A stretch of 64,000 bases of DNA from Candidatus Scatomorpha intestinavium. Lineage in GTDB: Bacteria; Bacillota; Clostridia; Oscillospirales; Oscillospiraceae. The DNA lies in contig DVGA01000041.1 of assembly GCA_018712985.1 (NCBI GenBank), positions 1-64,000 on the forward strand, written 5' to 3'. Shown piece after piece: positions 8,222 through 16,572 of this stretch; the stretch's first letter is position 1; the number at the start of each line of letters is the position of its first letter. The position numbers and the translations under genes are program-made. Below the pieces are notes generated by a model. That model was not told the DNA's origin. It did no database searches and worked only from the letters and a program-made list of their open reading frames with translations.

Positions 8222-9295
8222 ATGAAAAAGACAATTTCCATTCTCTTGTGCATACTAATGATGGTCATGCTTTTTGCCGGCTGTGGTGAAACCCCTGCAA
8301 CTGACGTGGTCGAAAGCGAAGATCCGGCAACGGAGAGTACGGTTCCTTCTGATGATCAGGTCGAATCAGTAACAGGATTTACACTGCCGGATCCTCCGGA
8401 GAGCCCTGCACTCATACAGTTTGCCGGAGGAGCGAGCGGCGGCACATTTTTCCTTATATCCAATGCCGTTGCCCAGGTCCTTAACCAAAAATACTCGGAA
8501 TATGTTAAGTGCTCTACTCAGGCAACTTCTGGAAGCGTTGAGATACTGAATCTCCTCGAAAGCGGTGAAATCGACTTTGGATGGAGTCAGTCCGGGATGG
8601 CTGCACAGGCGGTAGAAGGTGTAGATCCGTTTGACACACCTCATGAAAACATTGCAAGCGTTGTGTATGGTTATCCGAATGTCTGCCAGATTGTTGTGAC
8701 TGCAGACAGCGGTATTGAGTCTGTAGAGGATCTTGCAGGGCACACTTTTTCTGTTGGTGGACTTGGCAGCGCCGCAGAGCTGAATATGCGCGATATTTGC
8801 TCGGTATATGGTATTGATTACGTTGACCGGAATGATTTTCGTGCGGAATATGCAAGCGATAATGATTATCCGGACATGATAAGCAACAAACAGATTGACG
8901 GTGGATTCTCTGCGGCTGCAATCGGTGCATCTGCGGTTGTCAACGTTATGACTACTGGCAACTGCAAGCTCCTGTCACTCAGTGATGAGGCAATTGATGC
9001 GCTTATTGAAATGAATCCGGCGTATTTTGAGTATACTATCGAGGCGGGAACTTACGCTAATCAGGATTACGATGTAAAGACTGTCGCAGTTGCGAATTAC
9101 ATTTACTGCCGTAAAGATCTTGATGATACTACAGTTCAGGTGTTCCTTGATTCTATTTTCAATAACATCGACGAACTGGCACTTTCCCACTCTGCGGTAC
9201 GTGATATGACATTTGAAAATGCTGTTAGTGGACTGACCGTCCCGCTGCATCCTGCTGCCGAAGCGTATTATAAAGAAGTTGGCGTGTTAGAGTAA
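8222..9295 (+). CDS. TAXI-family TRAP transporter solute-binding lipoprotein
   Basis: 357 residues with a lipoprotein signal peptide (cleavage before C21 in LFAGCGE), then an acidic, Ser/Thr-rich linker and the binding domain. FAGGASGGTFFLISNAVAQ and QATSGSVEILNLLESGEIDF are typical of TAXI solute-binding proteins, which capture carboxylates outside the membrane and hand them to a fused TRAP permease. The permease gene follows after a conspicuous hairpin. Base composition is visibly A+T-richer than in the genes before 8200. Substrate unknown; the surrounding genes suggest a sugar acid or other carboxylate. Confidence 0.9.
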   Translation: MKKTISILLCILMMVMLFAGCGETPATDVVESEDPATESTVPSDDQVESVTGFTLPDPPESPALIQFAGGASGGTFFLISNAVAQVLNQKYSEYVKCSTQATSGSVEILNLLESGEIDFGWSQSGMAAQAVEGVDPFDTPHENIASVVYGYPNVCQIVVTADSGIESVEDLAGHTFSVGGLGSAAELNMRDICSVYGIDYVDRNDFRAEYASDNDYPDMISNKQIDGGFSAAAIGASAVVNVMTTGNCKLLSLSDEAIDALIEMNPAYFEYTIEAGTYANQDYDVKTVAVANYIYCRKDLDDTTVQVFLDSIFNNIDELALSHSAVRDMTFENAVSGLTVPLHPAAEAYYKEVGVLE

Positions 9296-9316
9296 ACAGC
9301 AGAATGCAGATGAATC

Positions 9317-9356
9317 AATATTGCAATATCCCACAAAAGTGGGATATTGCAATATT
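9317..9356 (+). repeat. Perfect 18-bp inverted repeat between transporter genes
   Basis: AATATTGCAATATCCCAC (9317-9334), loop AAAA, and its exact reverse complement (9339-9356). No T-run follows, so full termination is unlikely. Such hairpins between a binding-protein gene and its permease usually stabilise the upstream message and raise the binding-protein:permease ratio. Confidence 0.8.
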
Positions 9357-9387
9357 AGGGGAACTGAAAGTATGAAAGGAGGCACAA

Positions 9388-11502
9388 ATGGGTTCTGCAA
9401 GTGAAAAAGGCCTGAAGGAAAAAGAAATTGAAAATGGGCAAGAGTATACTTTAGGATCTGATGAAGATATTGAAAATGGGGTTAAGGCTACTGCAACTAA
9501 TGAGAACACCCCTGAAATAGATGAATCTCAGACCAAACAAAACGAAAGAGTTGCTGAGATTATTTCAAACGCTACCAATATGTCAGACGAAGAGCTTGAC
9601 AGTATGATAGCGAAAGTTGAGGTTGAATCTCAGTATAGAGACCTAAAGGGCGTAATAAGCGTTATCGTCACAGTTATTGCTGTGGCAATGGGCATATTTC
9701 ACTTCTGGCTCGCCGGCTTTAGTCCTATAACAGGTTCCAAGGCGAGAATAATACACCTCGCGTTTGCCCTGTGCCTGACATTTCTTATTTATCCGATAAG
9801 TAAAAAGTGGCGTAAGCTCACTATATGGGATCTGATATTGGCGGTTCTTGGAGCGACTGTCAACATTTATCTATTCCTTAATGTTGACAGGATTGCTATG
9901 AATGCCGGGACATTGACAACACTCGATCTAATAATGGGTGGACTGACAATTGTTCTTGTCATACTCGGCGCCCGCAGAGCAATTGGACCAGCCCTCTCCA
10001 TAATAGCAGTAGTTATGCTGCTCTATGCTTATTTTGGACCGTATCTGCCAGGATTTTTGCAGCATAGAGGATACTCAATAGAGCGTCTGATAAACCATCT
10101 ATATATTTCTCTTGAGGGCATTTTTGGAACCCCGCTTGGAACAACATCAAGTTATGTTTTCCTCTTCGTTATGTTTGGCGTGTTTCTTTCGGAGACTGGT
10201 CTCAGCGAGTTCTTAACGAACGCAGCCATGTGCGTAGCAGGCACAAAGCCGGGCGGTCCTGCAAAGATGGCTATCGTGGCGAGTGGGTTCTTTGGAATGA
10301 TATCTGGAAGCGCCCCTGCAAACGTTGTTACTACGGGAGCATTTACTATTCCACTTATGAAAGAAATGGGATATAAGTCTCATTTTGCTGGCGCAGTTGA
10401 GGCCGTTGCTTCAACAGGTGGGCAGATAATGCCCCCGGTTATGGGTACAGCAGCGTTTATTATGGCAGAAATACTTGGCATATCCTATAGGTCAATTATT
10501 TTTATGGCCATAATACCTGCCATACTCTATTACGTTGCACTCTGGTTTTTCGTAGACCTTGAGGCACGAAAGTGTGGGCTTAACGGGCTGAAAAAGGAAC
10601 AACTCCCTAAATTGAAGGAGTCCTTTAAGACTAATGCTATTATGCTTCTGCCTGTAATACTTATGCTTGTCCTCATCCTGGAGAGCTACACTGCCTATTT
10701 TGCGGCTTTTTGGAGCACGGTCCTTCTGGTTGTGCTGAGCATGTTCAATAAAAAAACCAGGCTTAACCCCAAAAGGCTCGTAAACGCGATAGTCAAAGGC
10801 GTTAAACAGACTATCTCTGTTTCCATGGCTACGGCGGTTGTCGGCATAGTTATAGGTATTGTGAATCTCACTGGTCTGGGACTGCAGCTTGCCAATCTTA
10901 TTATCACTTTGTCCGGCGGGCACCTTATTATTACTATGTTCCTGACGATGCTCGCCTGCTTCGTGCTTGGCATGGGCCTGCCGACGTCCGCTGCATATAT
11001 CGTTGCAGCTGCCGTTGCGCCGACTGCAATGGTTAAGCTCGGAGTGCCTATTGAAGCGGCGCATATGTTCATCTTCTATTATGCCTGCCTCAGCTCTATT
11101 ACTCCTCCAGTTGCGCTGGCTTCGTTCGCGGCCTCCGGACTTTGTGGAGCACCATCAGGGAAGGTCGGCTGGACGGCCGTTCGGCTTGGCATTATAGGCT
11201 TTATAGTTCCGTATATGTTCGTTTACTCGCCGGAACTCCTTATGCAGGGTGAAGCCTACAGAATAGTTATTGCTTTCTGCACGTCCTGCATCGGTGCTTT
11301 CTGCCTGGCTACAGCATTCCAGGGCTATTTCCGAACAAACGCTAAATGGTACGTGAGAATCATGATGGGTGCAGCGTCCCTGCTGCTCATTGATTCAGGA
11401 CTCGTGACTGATGCAATTGGCTTTGCCTGCATTGCAGTTTCGTATGTTATCCAGACCATGCGCCTGAAGAAGGAGCGGGCGGCTGTCCAGCTTAAGGCAT
11501 AG
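9388..11502 (+). CDS. TRAP transporter fused permease (4TM + 12TM, TAXI type)
   Basis: 704 residues. An unusual hydrophilic, acidic N-terminal extension of about 85 residues precedes the first membrane segment (near residue 91). The remainder is a chain of hydrophobic helices including PAKMAIVASGFFGMISGSAP and the DctM-like FVLGMGLPTSAAYIVAA, features of the large TRAP subunit. Fusion of the small and large subunits is standard in TAXI systems. It imports the solute captured by the preceding lipoprotein using a sodium or proton gradient. GGAGG lies seven bases before the ATG. The long acidic tail is not typical and may be regulatory. Confidence 0.9.
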   Translation: MGSASEKGLKEKEIENGQEYTLGSDEDIENGVKATATNENTPEIDESQTKQNERVAEIISNATNMSDEELDSMIAKVEVESQYRDLKGVISVIVTVIAVAMGIFHFWLAGFSPITGSKARIIHLAFALCLTFLIYPISKKWRKLTIWDLILAVLGATVNIYLFLNVDRIAMNAGTLTTLDLIMGGLTIVLVILGARRAIGPALSIIAVVMLLYAYFGPYLPGFLQHRGYSIERLINHLYISLEGIFGTPLGTTSSYVFLFVMFGVFLSETGLSEFLTNAAMCVAGTKPGGPAKMAIVASGFFGMISGSAPANVVTTGAFTIPLMKEMGYKSHFAGAVEAVASTGGQIMPPVMGTAAFIMAEILGISYRSIIFMAIIPAILYYVALWFFVDLEARKCGLNGLKKEQLPKLKESFKTNAIMLLPVILMLVLILESYTAYFAAFWSTVLLVVLSMFNKKTRLNPKRLVNAIVKGVKQTISVSMATAVVGIVIGIVNLTGLGLQLANLIITLSGGHLIITMFLTMLACFVLGMGLPTSAAYIVAAAVAPTAMVKLGVPIEAAHMFIFYYACLSSITPPVALASFAASGLCGAPSGKVGWTAVRLGIIGFIVPYMFVYSPELLMQGEAYRIVIAFCTSCIGAFCLATAFQGYFRTNAKWYVRIMMGAASLLLIDSGLVTDAIGFACIAVSYVIQTMRLKKERAAVQLKA

Positions 11503-11510
11503 GAGGGTAA

Positions 11511-12377
11511 TTGAAAGAGCTAACAGAAAAGAGAGTTCTTGAGCTGAAAAGATTCGCAGAGCAAATTCGCCTGGAAACAGTAAAAGAGCTTGTTGAACTT
11601 GGTTTTGGACATGTTGGCGGATGCATGTCAATCTGTGAATTACTGTCCGTTTTGTATTCCGAAGTAATGAATGTACATTCTGACGATCCGGCGAACTCTG
11701 AAAGAGATATATTGATTTGCTCTAAGGGCCATGCCGGACCGGCAATATATGCGGCGCTTGCTCTCCGAGGATTTATGCCCTTAAGTGAGCTTGCAACTTT
11801 GAATAAGCCGGGTACGAATTTGCCGAGCCACTGTGACCGCAACCTTACCAAGGGAGTCGACATGACCACCGGCTCCCTTGGACAGGGACTCAGCGCTGGT
11901 GCAGGGGCTGCGCTCGGCCTCAGAATTGATGGCCGCGACAACCATGTATATGTAATACTCGGCGATGGTGAATTGCAGGAAGGTCAGGTTTGGGAGGCGG
12001 CTATGGCCGCCGCCCAATACCGGCTCAGCAATTTGATTGCGTTTGTTGACCATAATAAGTTGCAAATTAACGGTGACGTTGAAAAAATCAACGGCGTTGA
12101 AGACCTTGAGAGCAGGTTTAACGGATTCAAATGGAACACGTTTAGAGTCAATGGCCATGACGTTTCTGCTATATATGAGGCCGTAGCGCGTGCACAAGAG
12201 CTGTCTGGACCAACTGCCGTCATTCTTGAGACTGTTAAAGGGTTCGGCTGCGAGTACGCGCTGAAACAACTGCGCTGTCATAGTCTGAAGATGCCGGCAG
12301 AGAAGCTCGACGAGTCTATGGCACTGATACAAAAGAGAATTGCCGACTATGACAGACGCATAGCGGAGGTGGGCTGA
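11511..12377 (+). CDS. Transketolase, N-terminal (TPP-binding) subunit
   Basis: 288 residues starting with TTG at 11511, just behind AGGAGGGTAA. It carries the TPP/Mg-binding motif GDGELQEGQ (151-159) with N182, and substrate-phosphate-region histidines in GFGHVGG (H34) and SKGHAGP (H73). Split transketolases of this kind in Clostridia are common in catabolic clusters and in some cases use non-classical ketoses (for example the apulose-phosphate or sulfo-sugar enzymes). It works as a heterodimer with the next gene. Position inside a sugar-acid island suggests it transfers a two-carbon unit from a pathway ketose; the donor is not known. Confidence 0.9.
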   Translation: MKELTEKRVLELKRFAEQIRLETVKELVELGFGHVGGCMSICELLSVLYSEVMNVHSDDPANSERDILICSKGHAGPAIYAALALRGFMPLSELATLNKPGTNLPSHCDRNLTKGVDMTTGSLGQGLSAGAGAALGLRIDGRDNHVYVILGDGELQEGQVWEAAMAAAQYRLSNLIAFVDHNKLQINGDVEKINGVEDLESRFNGFKWNTFRVNGHDVSAIYEAVARAQELSGPTAVILETVKGFGCEYALKQLRCHSLKMPAEKLDESMALIQKRIADYDRRIAEVG

Positions 12378-12378
12378 T

Positions 12379-13374
12379 ATGGTGGAACTAATTTACGACG
12401 GCACTACTGAGTCAGTTGAGCTCAAACAGCAGTTTACATGTGTTTTGGGGGAGCTGATGGAACAGGACAGCCGCGTTGTTCTGGGTGATGCAGATGTTGG
12501 ATTTTCTGTCTATGGAGATAAGTTGACTGAACTCCATGACAAGTACGGCGACAGGTTCTTCGATGTGGGCATACAAGAGGCAAACCTTGTTGGCTTTGCC
12601 GCCGGGCTCGGCCTTACCAGTAAAATACCATATATAGTGACCTTTGCTCCATTTTTGACACGGCGAGCTTATGACACCATTTTTATTTCGCTTGCCTACG
12701 CTAAAATAGGAGCCAAGCTTATTGGATGCGATCCTGGATTTACTTCAGCGTTCAACGGAGGAAGCCACAGCGCATTAGAAGACACTGGAATCATGCGATG
12801 TATACCGGGAATAACCATTGTTGACATCACTGATGGAACAATGCTTAAAAGCGTTGTTATGGATGCGGATCCTAATAAACTCGTGTATATACGTATGCCC
12901 CGAGGTATGAAGCTGAAGAAGGTCTATGGATCGGGTACGGAATTCACCTACGGCGAGGCGTTGCTGCTCAAAGAAGGCATGGATTTGACCATAGTTGCAG
13001 CCGGCTTAATGGTTGCACGGGCCCTCGAGGCGTCGCAGGTTTTGAACGAGCTCGGAATAAGGGCTGAAGTCATAGACGCCTTCACAATAAAACCATTGGA
13101 TGCGGAGCTCATTTGCTCAAGCGCGGCCAAAACGGGCGCTGTCCTCTGCTGTGAGAATCATAGAGAGGTGGGAGGGCTGTGCTCTGCCGTGGCTGAAGCA
13201 CTTGTCAGGAATGGAATAGCTTGCAGCTATAATACTGTGGCTGTTGGAGATCGGTTTGGAGAAGTAGGGCCCGCCGACTATCTATCGAAAACATATGGCC
13301 TCGAAACAAGTGACATCATCACAAAAGCTGAAAAACTCGTGGATAACAAAAAACGGTTCGGAGGTTCACAATGA
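12379..13374 (+). CDS. Transketolase, C-terminal (pyrimidine-binding) subunit
   Basis: 331 residues, starting one base after the stop of the N-terminal subunit gene. It contains the pyrimidine-binding domain with the catalytic glutamate E67 in VGIQEANLVGFAAGLGL and the transketolase C-terminal domain (DAFTIKPLD, CENHREVGGL). Together with the preceding subunit it would form the active TPP enzyme. Translational coupling (TGATATG) suggests equal amounts of the two chains. The sequence retains A+T-richer composition like the TRAP genes. Confidence 0.9.
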   Translation: MVELIYDGTTESVELKQQFTCVLGELMEQDSRVVLGDADVGFSVYGDKLTELHDKYGDRFFDVGIQEANLVGFAAGLGLTSKIPYIVTFAPFLTRRAYDTIFISLAYAKIGAKLIGCDPGFTSAFNGGSHSALEDTGIMRCIPGITIVDITDGTMLKSVVMDADPNKLVYIRMPRGMKLKKVYGSGTEFTYGEALLLKEGMDLTIVAAGLMVARALEASQVLNELGIRAEVIDAFTIKPLDAELICSSAAKTGAVLCCENHREVGGLCSAVAEALVRNGIACSYNTVAVGDRFGEVGPADYLSKTYGLETSDIITKAEKLVDNKKRFGGSQ

Positions 13375-14417
13375 AAGCAACGTCGGCGAAAATTGTTGCA
13401 CCGAGGACATTCGAATTTGTTGAAGAAGAGCTGCCTGCCCTTGGAGATAATGAGATACTCATAAAAATGGATTCGGTGGGACTCTGCCATAGCGATTTGC
13501 CGAGATATACAGGAAAGGCTACTATTGCAGTATCGTCCAGAGGATATAGGGAATCAGTACCTGTAGTTTTCCCGTGTATGGTGGGACACGAGCCCGTAGG
13601 GACAGTAATAGACAAGGGTAATAAAGTTACAAAGTTCTCTATCGGAGATCATGTGACTGGGCATATGCCCACTTGTTTCAGAACGCACCTGGTAATTAAT
13701 GAGAACGCAATGATATTCAAGTTTCCGGACTCAATGCCTATGGACTACAGGTATTGTGTCGCAGAGCCATTGGGTTGCATTGTGAACATTCTGAATATGG
13801 CCACTCAACAGGAGCCGGGAAAAACTGCAGTCGTGGGCTGCGGACACCTTGGATTGCTCGTAATATCCGGCTTGAGGGCTCTTGGAATTGCAGACATCAC
13901 GGCAGTTGATTTGAACAACGAGCGTTTAGAATTTGCACGACAATTTGGAGCAGCAAAAACACTCAATCCAGCCGAATGTGATATTCGCACCGCGGCGTTT
14001 GATCTTACAGAAGGGCATTTCTTTGACACTGTCATGGAAATCACCGGAAGCATTCGCGGCCTTGAAACAGCCTGCCGTATAATTAAATTTGCTCACGAAA
14101 ACGGGATGCAGAACGGCAGGTATATTGGACGAGGCAGGATACTTACAAGCTCCGTATTTTCCGGTGAAGAAACGTTTCCGTTCGGACTGGCTCATGATCT
14201 AATGCTGCGCACACCTGACGTATTTAACGTACATCCCTCTTCTGCGGAAGATGTTCTGGCCAATGATATCCGTGGCGTGAATATGTGCATTGCCGGAGAA
14301 CTGCCGCTCCATAAAATGATTACTCATACGTGTCGGTTTGAGGATCTCCATGTGGGATTTGATTGGCTTGAACATGCCCCTGAGGGCTATAATAAAGGCC
14401 TTGTTTTATTCGATTAG
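13371..14417 (+). CDS. Zinc-type alcohol dehydrogenase (MDR family) without structural zinc lobe
   Basis: 348 residues overlapping the previous gene by four bases (ATGA). Catalytic zinc ligands are visible: C39 in GLCHSD, H73-E74 in VGHEP, and the AEPLGC region. The Rossmann loop is VVGCGHLGLL. The four-cysteine structural zinc lobe normally found after GD-x-V is absent (GDHVTGHMPTCFRTHL), unlike the second MDR gene at 14932. A polyol or hydroxy-acid substrate is likely. Coupling to the transketolase suggests it makes or uses a ketose of the same pathway. Confidence 0.85.
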   Translation: MKATSAKIVAPRTFEFVEEELPALGDNEILIKMDSVGLCHSDLPRYTGKATIAVSSRGYRESVPVVFPCMVGHEPVGTVIDKGNKVTKFSIGDHVTGHMPTCFRTHLVINENAMIFKFPDSMPMDYRYCVAEPLGCIVNILNMATQQEPGKTAVVGCGHLGLLVISGLRALGIADITAVDLNNERLEFARQFGAAKTLNPAECDIRTAAFDLTEGHFFDTVMEITGSIRGLETACRIIKFAHENGMQNGRYIGRGRILTSSVFSGEETFPFGLAHDLMLRTPDVFNVHPSSAEDVLANDIRGVNMCIAGELPLHKMITHTCRFEDLHVGFDWLEHAPEGYNKGLVLFD

Positions 14418-14466
14418 TGAGTTCATTTTAATACTTTTGAAGCAATTTATGAAATGAGGGACAAAG

Positions 14467-14919
14467 ATGATAGTGACGAATAGAGAACATGCCCTTGACT
14501 ATCTTGGACTCAATCAAAATTTGGATACCGCTTTGCAATACATATCTAAAACAGACCTCGACGGCATCGAGGACGGCAACCACCTGATCGAGGGCGAGGA
14601 GGTCCGTGTAAAAGTACAGCACATGCAAACCAAGCCTTTGGATGCGGCGAAGCTGGAAGCTCATAACGATTTCGCCGACATCCAGATGCTGCTTGAAGGC
14701 GAGGAGAGCATAGGCTGGTGCTTCAGGACGGAGAAACTGAAGGAGACCGAGGCTGCGCCGGAGCGCGACATTTATTTCTACGAGGGGGAGTTTGCCAAGC
14801 TGGACCTCAAGCCGGGCCAGTTTGTGATAGTCTTCCCGGACGATGTCCACGCCCCGGGCCTCGCCACAGATGAGCCCTCAGGAATCCGCAAGGCGGTGTT
14901 CAAGGTCAAACTTGGCTGA
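14467..14919 (+). CDS. YhcH/YjgK/YiaL family protein
   Basis: 150 residues, the standard length for this cupin-like family (DUF386). Recognisable pieces are LEAHNDFADIQMLLEGEE and FVIVFPDDVHAPGLA, containing the conserved Glu/Asp/His metal-binding residues. Members occur in sialic acid, uronate and xylulose/gulonate operons and have been proposed to act as sugar anomerases or isomerases. Its presence supports a sugar-acid catabolic role for the locus. It starts with ATG at 14467 and is 12 bases from the next dehydrogenase. Base composition returns here toward the G+C-rich level of the window. Confidence 0.88.
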   Translation: MIVTNREHALDYLGLNQNLDTALQYISKTDLDGIEDGNHLIEGEEVRVKVQHMQTKPLDAAKLEAHNDFADIQMLLEGEESIGWCFRTEKLKETEAAPERDIYFYEGEFAKLDLKPGQFVIVFPDDVHAPGLATDEPSGIRKAVFKVKLG

Positions 14920-14931
14920 GGAGGCGTATTG

Positions 14932-15960
14932 ATGAAAAAGATGAAGGCGGCAGTACTCACGGAGCCGTATCACATCGAGTATGTTGAGACGGAAATGCCT
15001 GAGCCGCGGCCGGGAGAGGTCCTGATAAAAACCTGCTACGCCGGAATATGCGGCTCTGAGCTGCACGCTTACAAGGGGCTGCACAAAAAGCGCGTGCCGC
15101 CGGTGATCATGGGGCACGAGATATCCGGCTTGATCGCCGGGCTCGGCGAGGGAGTAAGCGGTTTTGACATTGGCGACCGAGTGACTGTCGTCCCGATGTA
15201 CGGCTGCGGGGAATGCCCCGAGTGCTTCCGTGGAGAGACGAGCCTCTGCTCGGACAAGACCATATTCGGCTCGCAAAAGTGGCCGGGAGGCTATGCGGAG
15301 TACTGCACTGCCCCGGCGAAGGTCGTGTACAAGCTGCCCGAGGCAGTTTCCATGCAGGACGGGGCGCTAATTGAGCCGCTTGCCGTGGGCCTGCACGCAG
15401 TTAGGACGGCAAAGGTGAGCGCTGGAGACAAGGTCGTGGTTCTCGGCTCCGGGGCAATAGGGCTCTGCACCGCCATAATGGCATCACGTGCCGGGGCGGC
15501 CCCGCTCATCTGCACGGATGTGCAGCCGTTCAACCTTGAGCGGGCCATGGCTCTGGGCGCGACGCACACGATCGACGCGAGGGACCCGGAGCTTGTCAGC
15601 AAAGTGATGGACATTACAGACGGAGGATGCGACACTGTGTTTATCACTGCCCCGGTCAACTCCCTGATCAACCAGGCGATTGCCATGACGCGCAAGCAGG
15701 GGCAGATTATATGTGTCGCCATGTTTGACGGCGAGGCCTCGGTAAACGTTGAGCTGAACCGGGCGAAGGAGACCATAATTACGGGCACATCCATGTATTA
15801 TGAAGAGGATTTTGCCCGGATTATCCGTATGCTCAGCAACGGCAAGCTGAACACAGCCGGCCTGGTGACTCATGAGCTGCCGCTTTCAGAGGCTGATTCT
15901 GCGTTCCAGATGTATGAAAATCGTGTGCCGGGCATTGTGAAAATCCTGCTCAAAGCATGA
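14932..15960 (+). CDS. Zinc-dependent sorbitol/threonine dehydrogenase-like (MDR family)
   Basis: 342 residues. Catalytic zinc ligands C40 and H62-E63 (GICGSE, MGHEISG) are present, as are the four structural zinc cysteines C92, C95, C98 and C106 (CGECPECFRGETSLC). The NAD loop is VLGSGAIGL. Overall it resembles sorbitol, L-idonate or threonine dehydrogenases. The ATG at 14932 has GAGGAGG at good spacing; a TTG at 14929 is less likely. Together with YhcH and the aldolase/kinase pair it would fit oxidation of a hexonate or polyol, though threonine cannot be excluded from sequence alone. Confidence 0.88.
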   Translation: MKKMKAAVLTEPYHIEYVETEMPEPRPGEVLIKTCYAGICGSELHAYKGLHKKRVPPVIMGHEISGLIAGLGEGVSGFDIGDRVTVVPMYGCGECPECFRGETSLCSDKTIFGSQKWPGGYAEYCTAPAKVVYKLPEAVSMQDGALIEPLAVGLHAVRTAKVSAGDKVVVLGSGAIGLCTAIMASRAGAAPLICTDVQPFNLERAMALGATHTIDARDPELVSKVMDITDGGCDTVFITAPVNSLINQAIAMTRKQGQIICVAMFDGEASVNVELNRAKETIITGTSMYYEEDFARIIRMLSNGKLNTAGLVTHELPLSEADSAFQMYENRVPGIVKILLKA

Positions 15961-16044
15961 AATCAGCGCAAAGCAAAACCAAAAGAAAAAGCGCCGCGGC
16001 GGCCGCGACAGAGCTGCCGGACGGCGCAGGAAGGAGACAGGACC

Positions 16045-16557
16045 TTGATTATCGGTGATTCGATACTTGCCGTGCTCCTGTTCGCCCTCGGCGGATACGT
16101 GTACGGAACGGCCGCAAGCTGGCCGGATTATTCAAGGCTTTCAGTGCTTGGCCCGGAGATGGGGCCTAAGCTGCTCGGTATAGCCTTCATCATCGCCGGC
16201 GTACTGCTGCTTTTGCAGGTCGCCAACCGCGCGTTCATCAAAAAAGTGAACGCCGACGGCGAGAATTACGTCCAGAAGGACATAGCGAACGCCAAGGCAA
16301 AATTCGCATACCTCAAAGAGCACTGGAAGGGCGTTATTGCCCTCATTGCCCTGCCGGTCATGATGTGGATTTACGCCACTGTGCTGCCGACCGTGGGCTT
16401 TGAGATATGCACTCTGGTATTTCTGTTTGTGGCGCTGCTTATCTGCCAGGAGAGGCGCTGGTACATACTCTTGGGAGTGCCGGTGGGCATGACCGTGGTT
16501 ATTTACCTGCTCTTCAGGCTGCTGCTGAACGTGCCGCTGCCGCTGCTGTTTCTGTAA
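16045..16557 (+). CDS. tctB: Tripartite tricarboxylate transporter, small membrane subunit TctB
   Basis: 170 residues with four hydrophobic segments, including IIGDSILAVLLFALGGYVYG at the N-terminus, a central charged loop, and IALPVMMWIYATVLP followed by two closely spaced helices. Size and pattern match TctB. The start is TTG at 16045, seven bases after AAGGAGA. It forms the membrane complex with TctA, the next gene. Gene order tctB-tctA-tctC is complete here, so the locus holds a second carboxylate importer besides the TRAP system. Confidence 0.88.
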   Translation: MIIGDSILAVLLFALGGYVYGTAASWPDYSRLSVLGPEMGPKLLGIAFIIAGVLLLLQVANRAFIKKVNADGENYVQKDIANAKAKFAYLKEHWKGVIALIALPVMMWIYATVLPTVGFEICTLVFLFVALLICQERRWYILLGVPVGMTVVIYLLFRLLLNVPLPLLFL

Positions 16558-16572
16558 AGGAGGTAAGACGAA

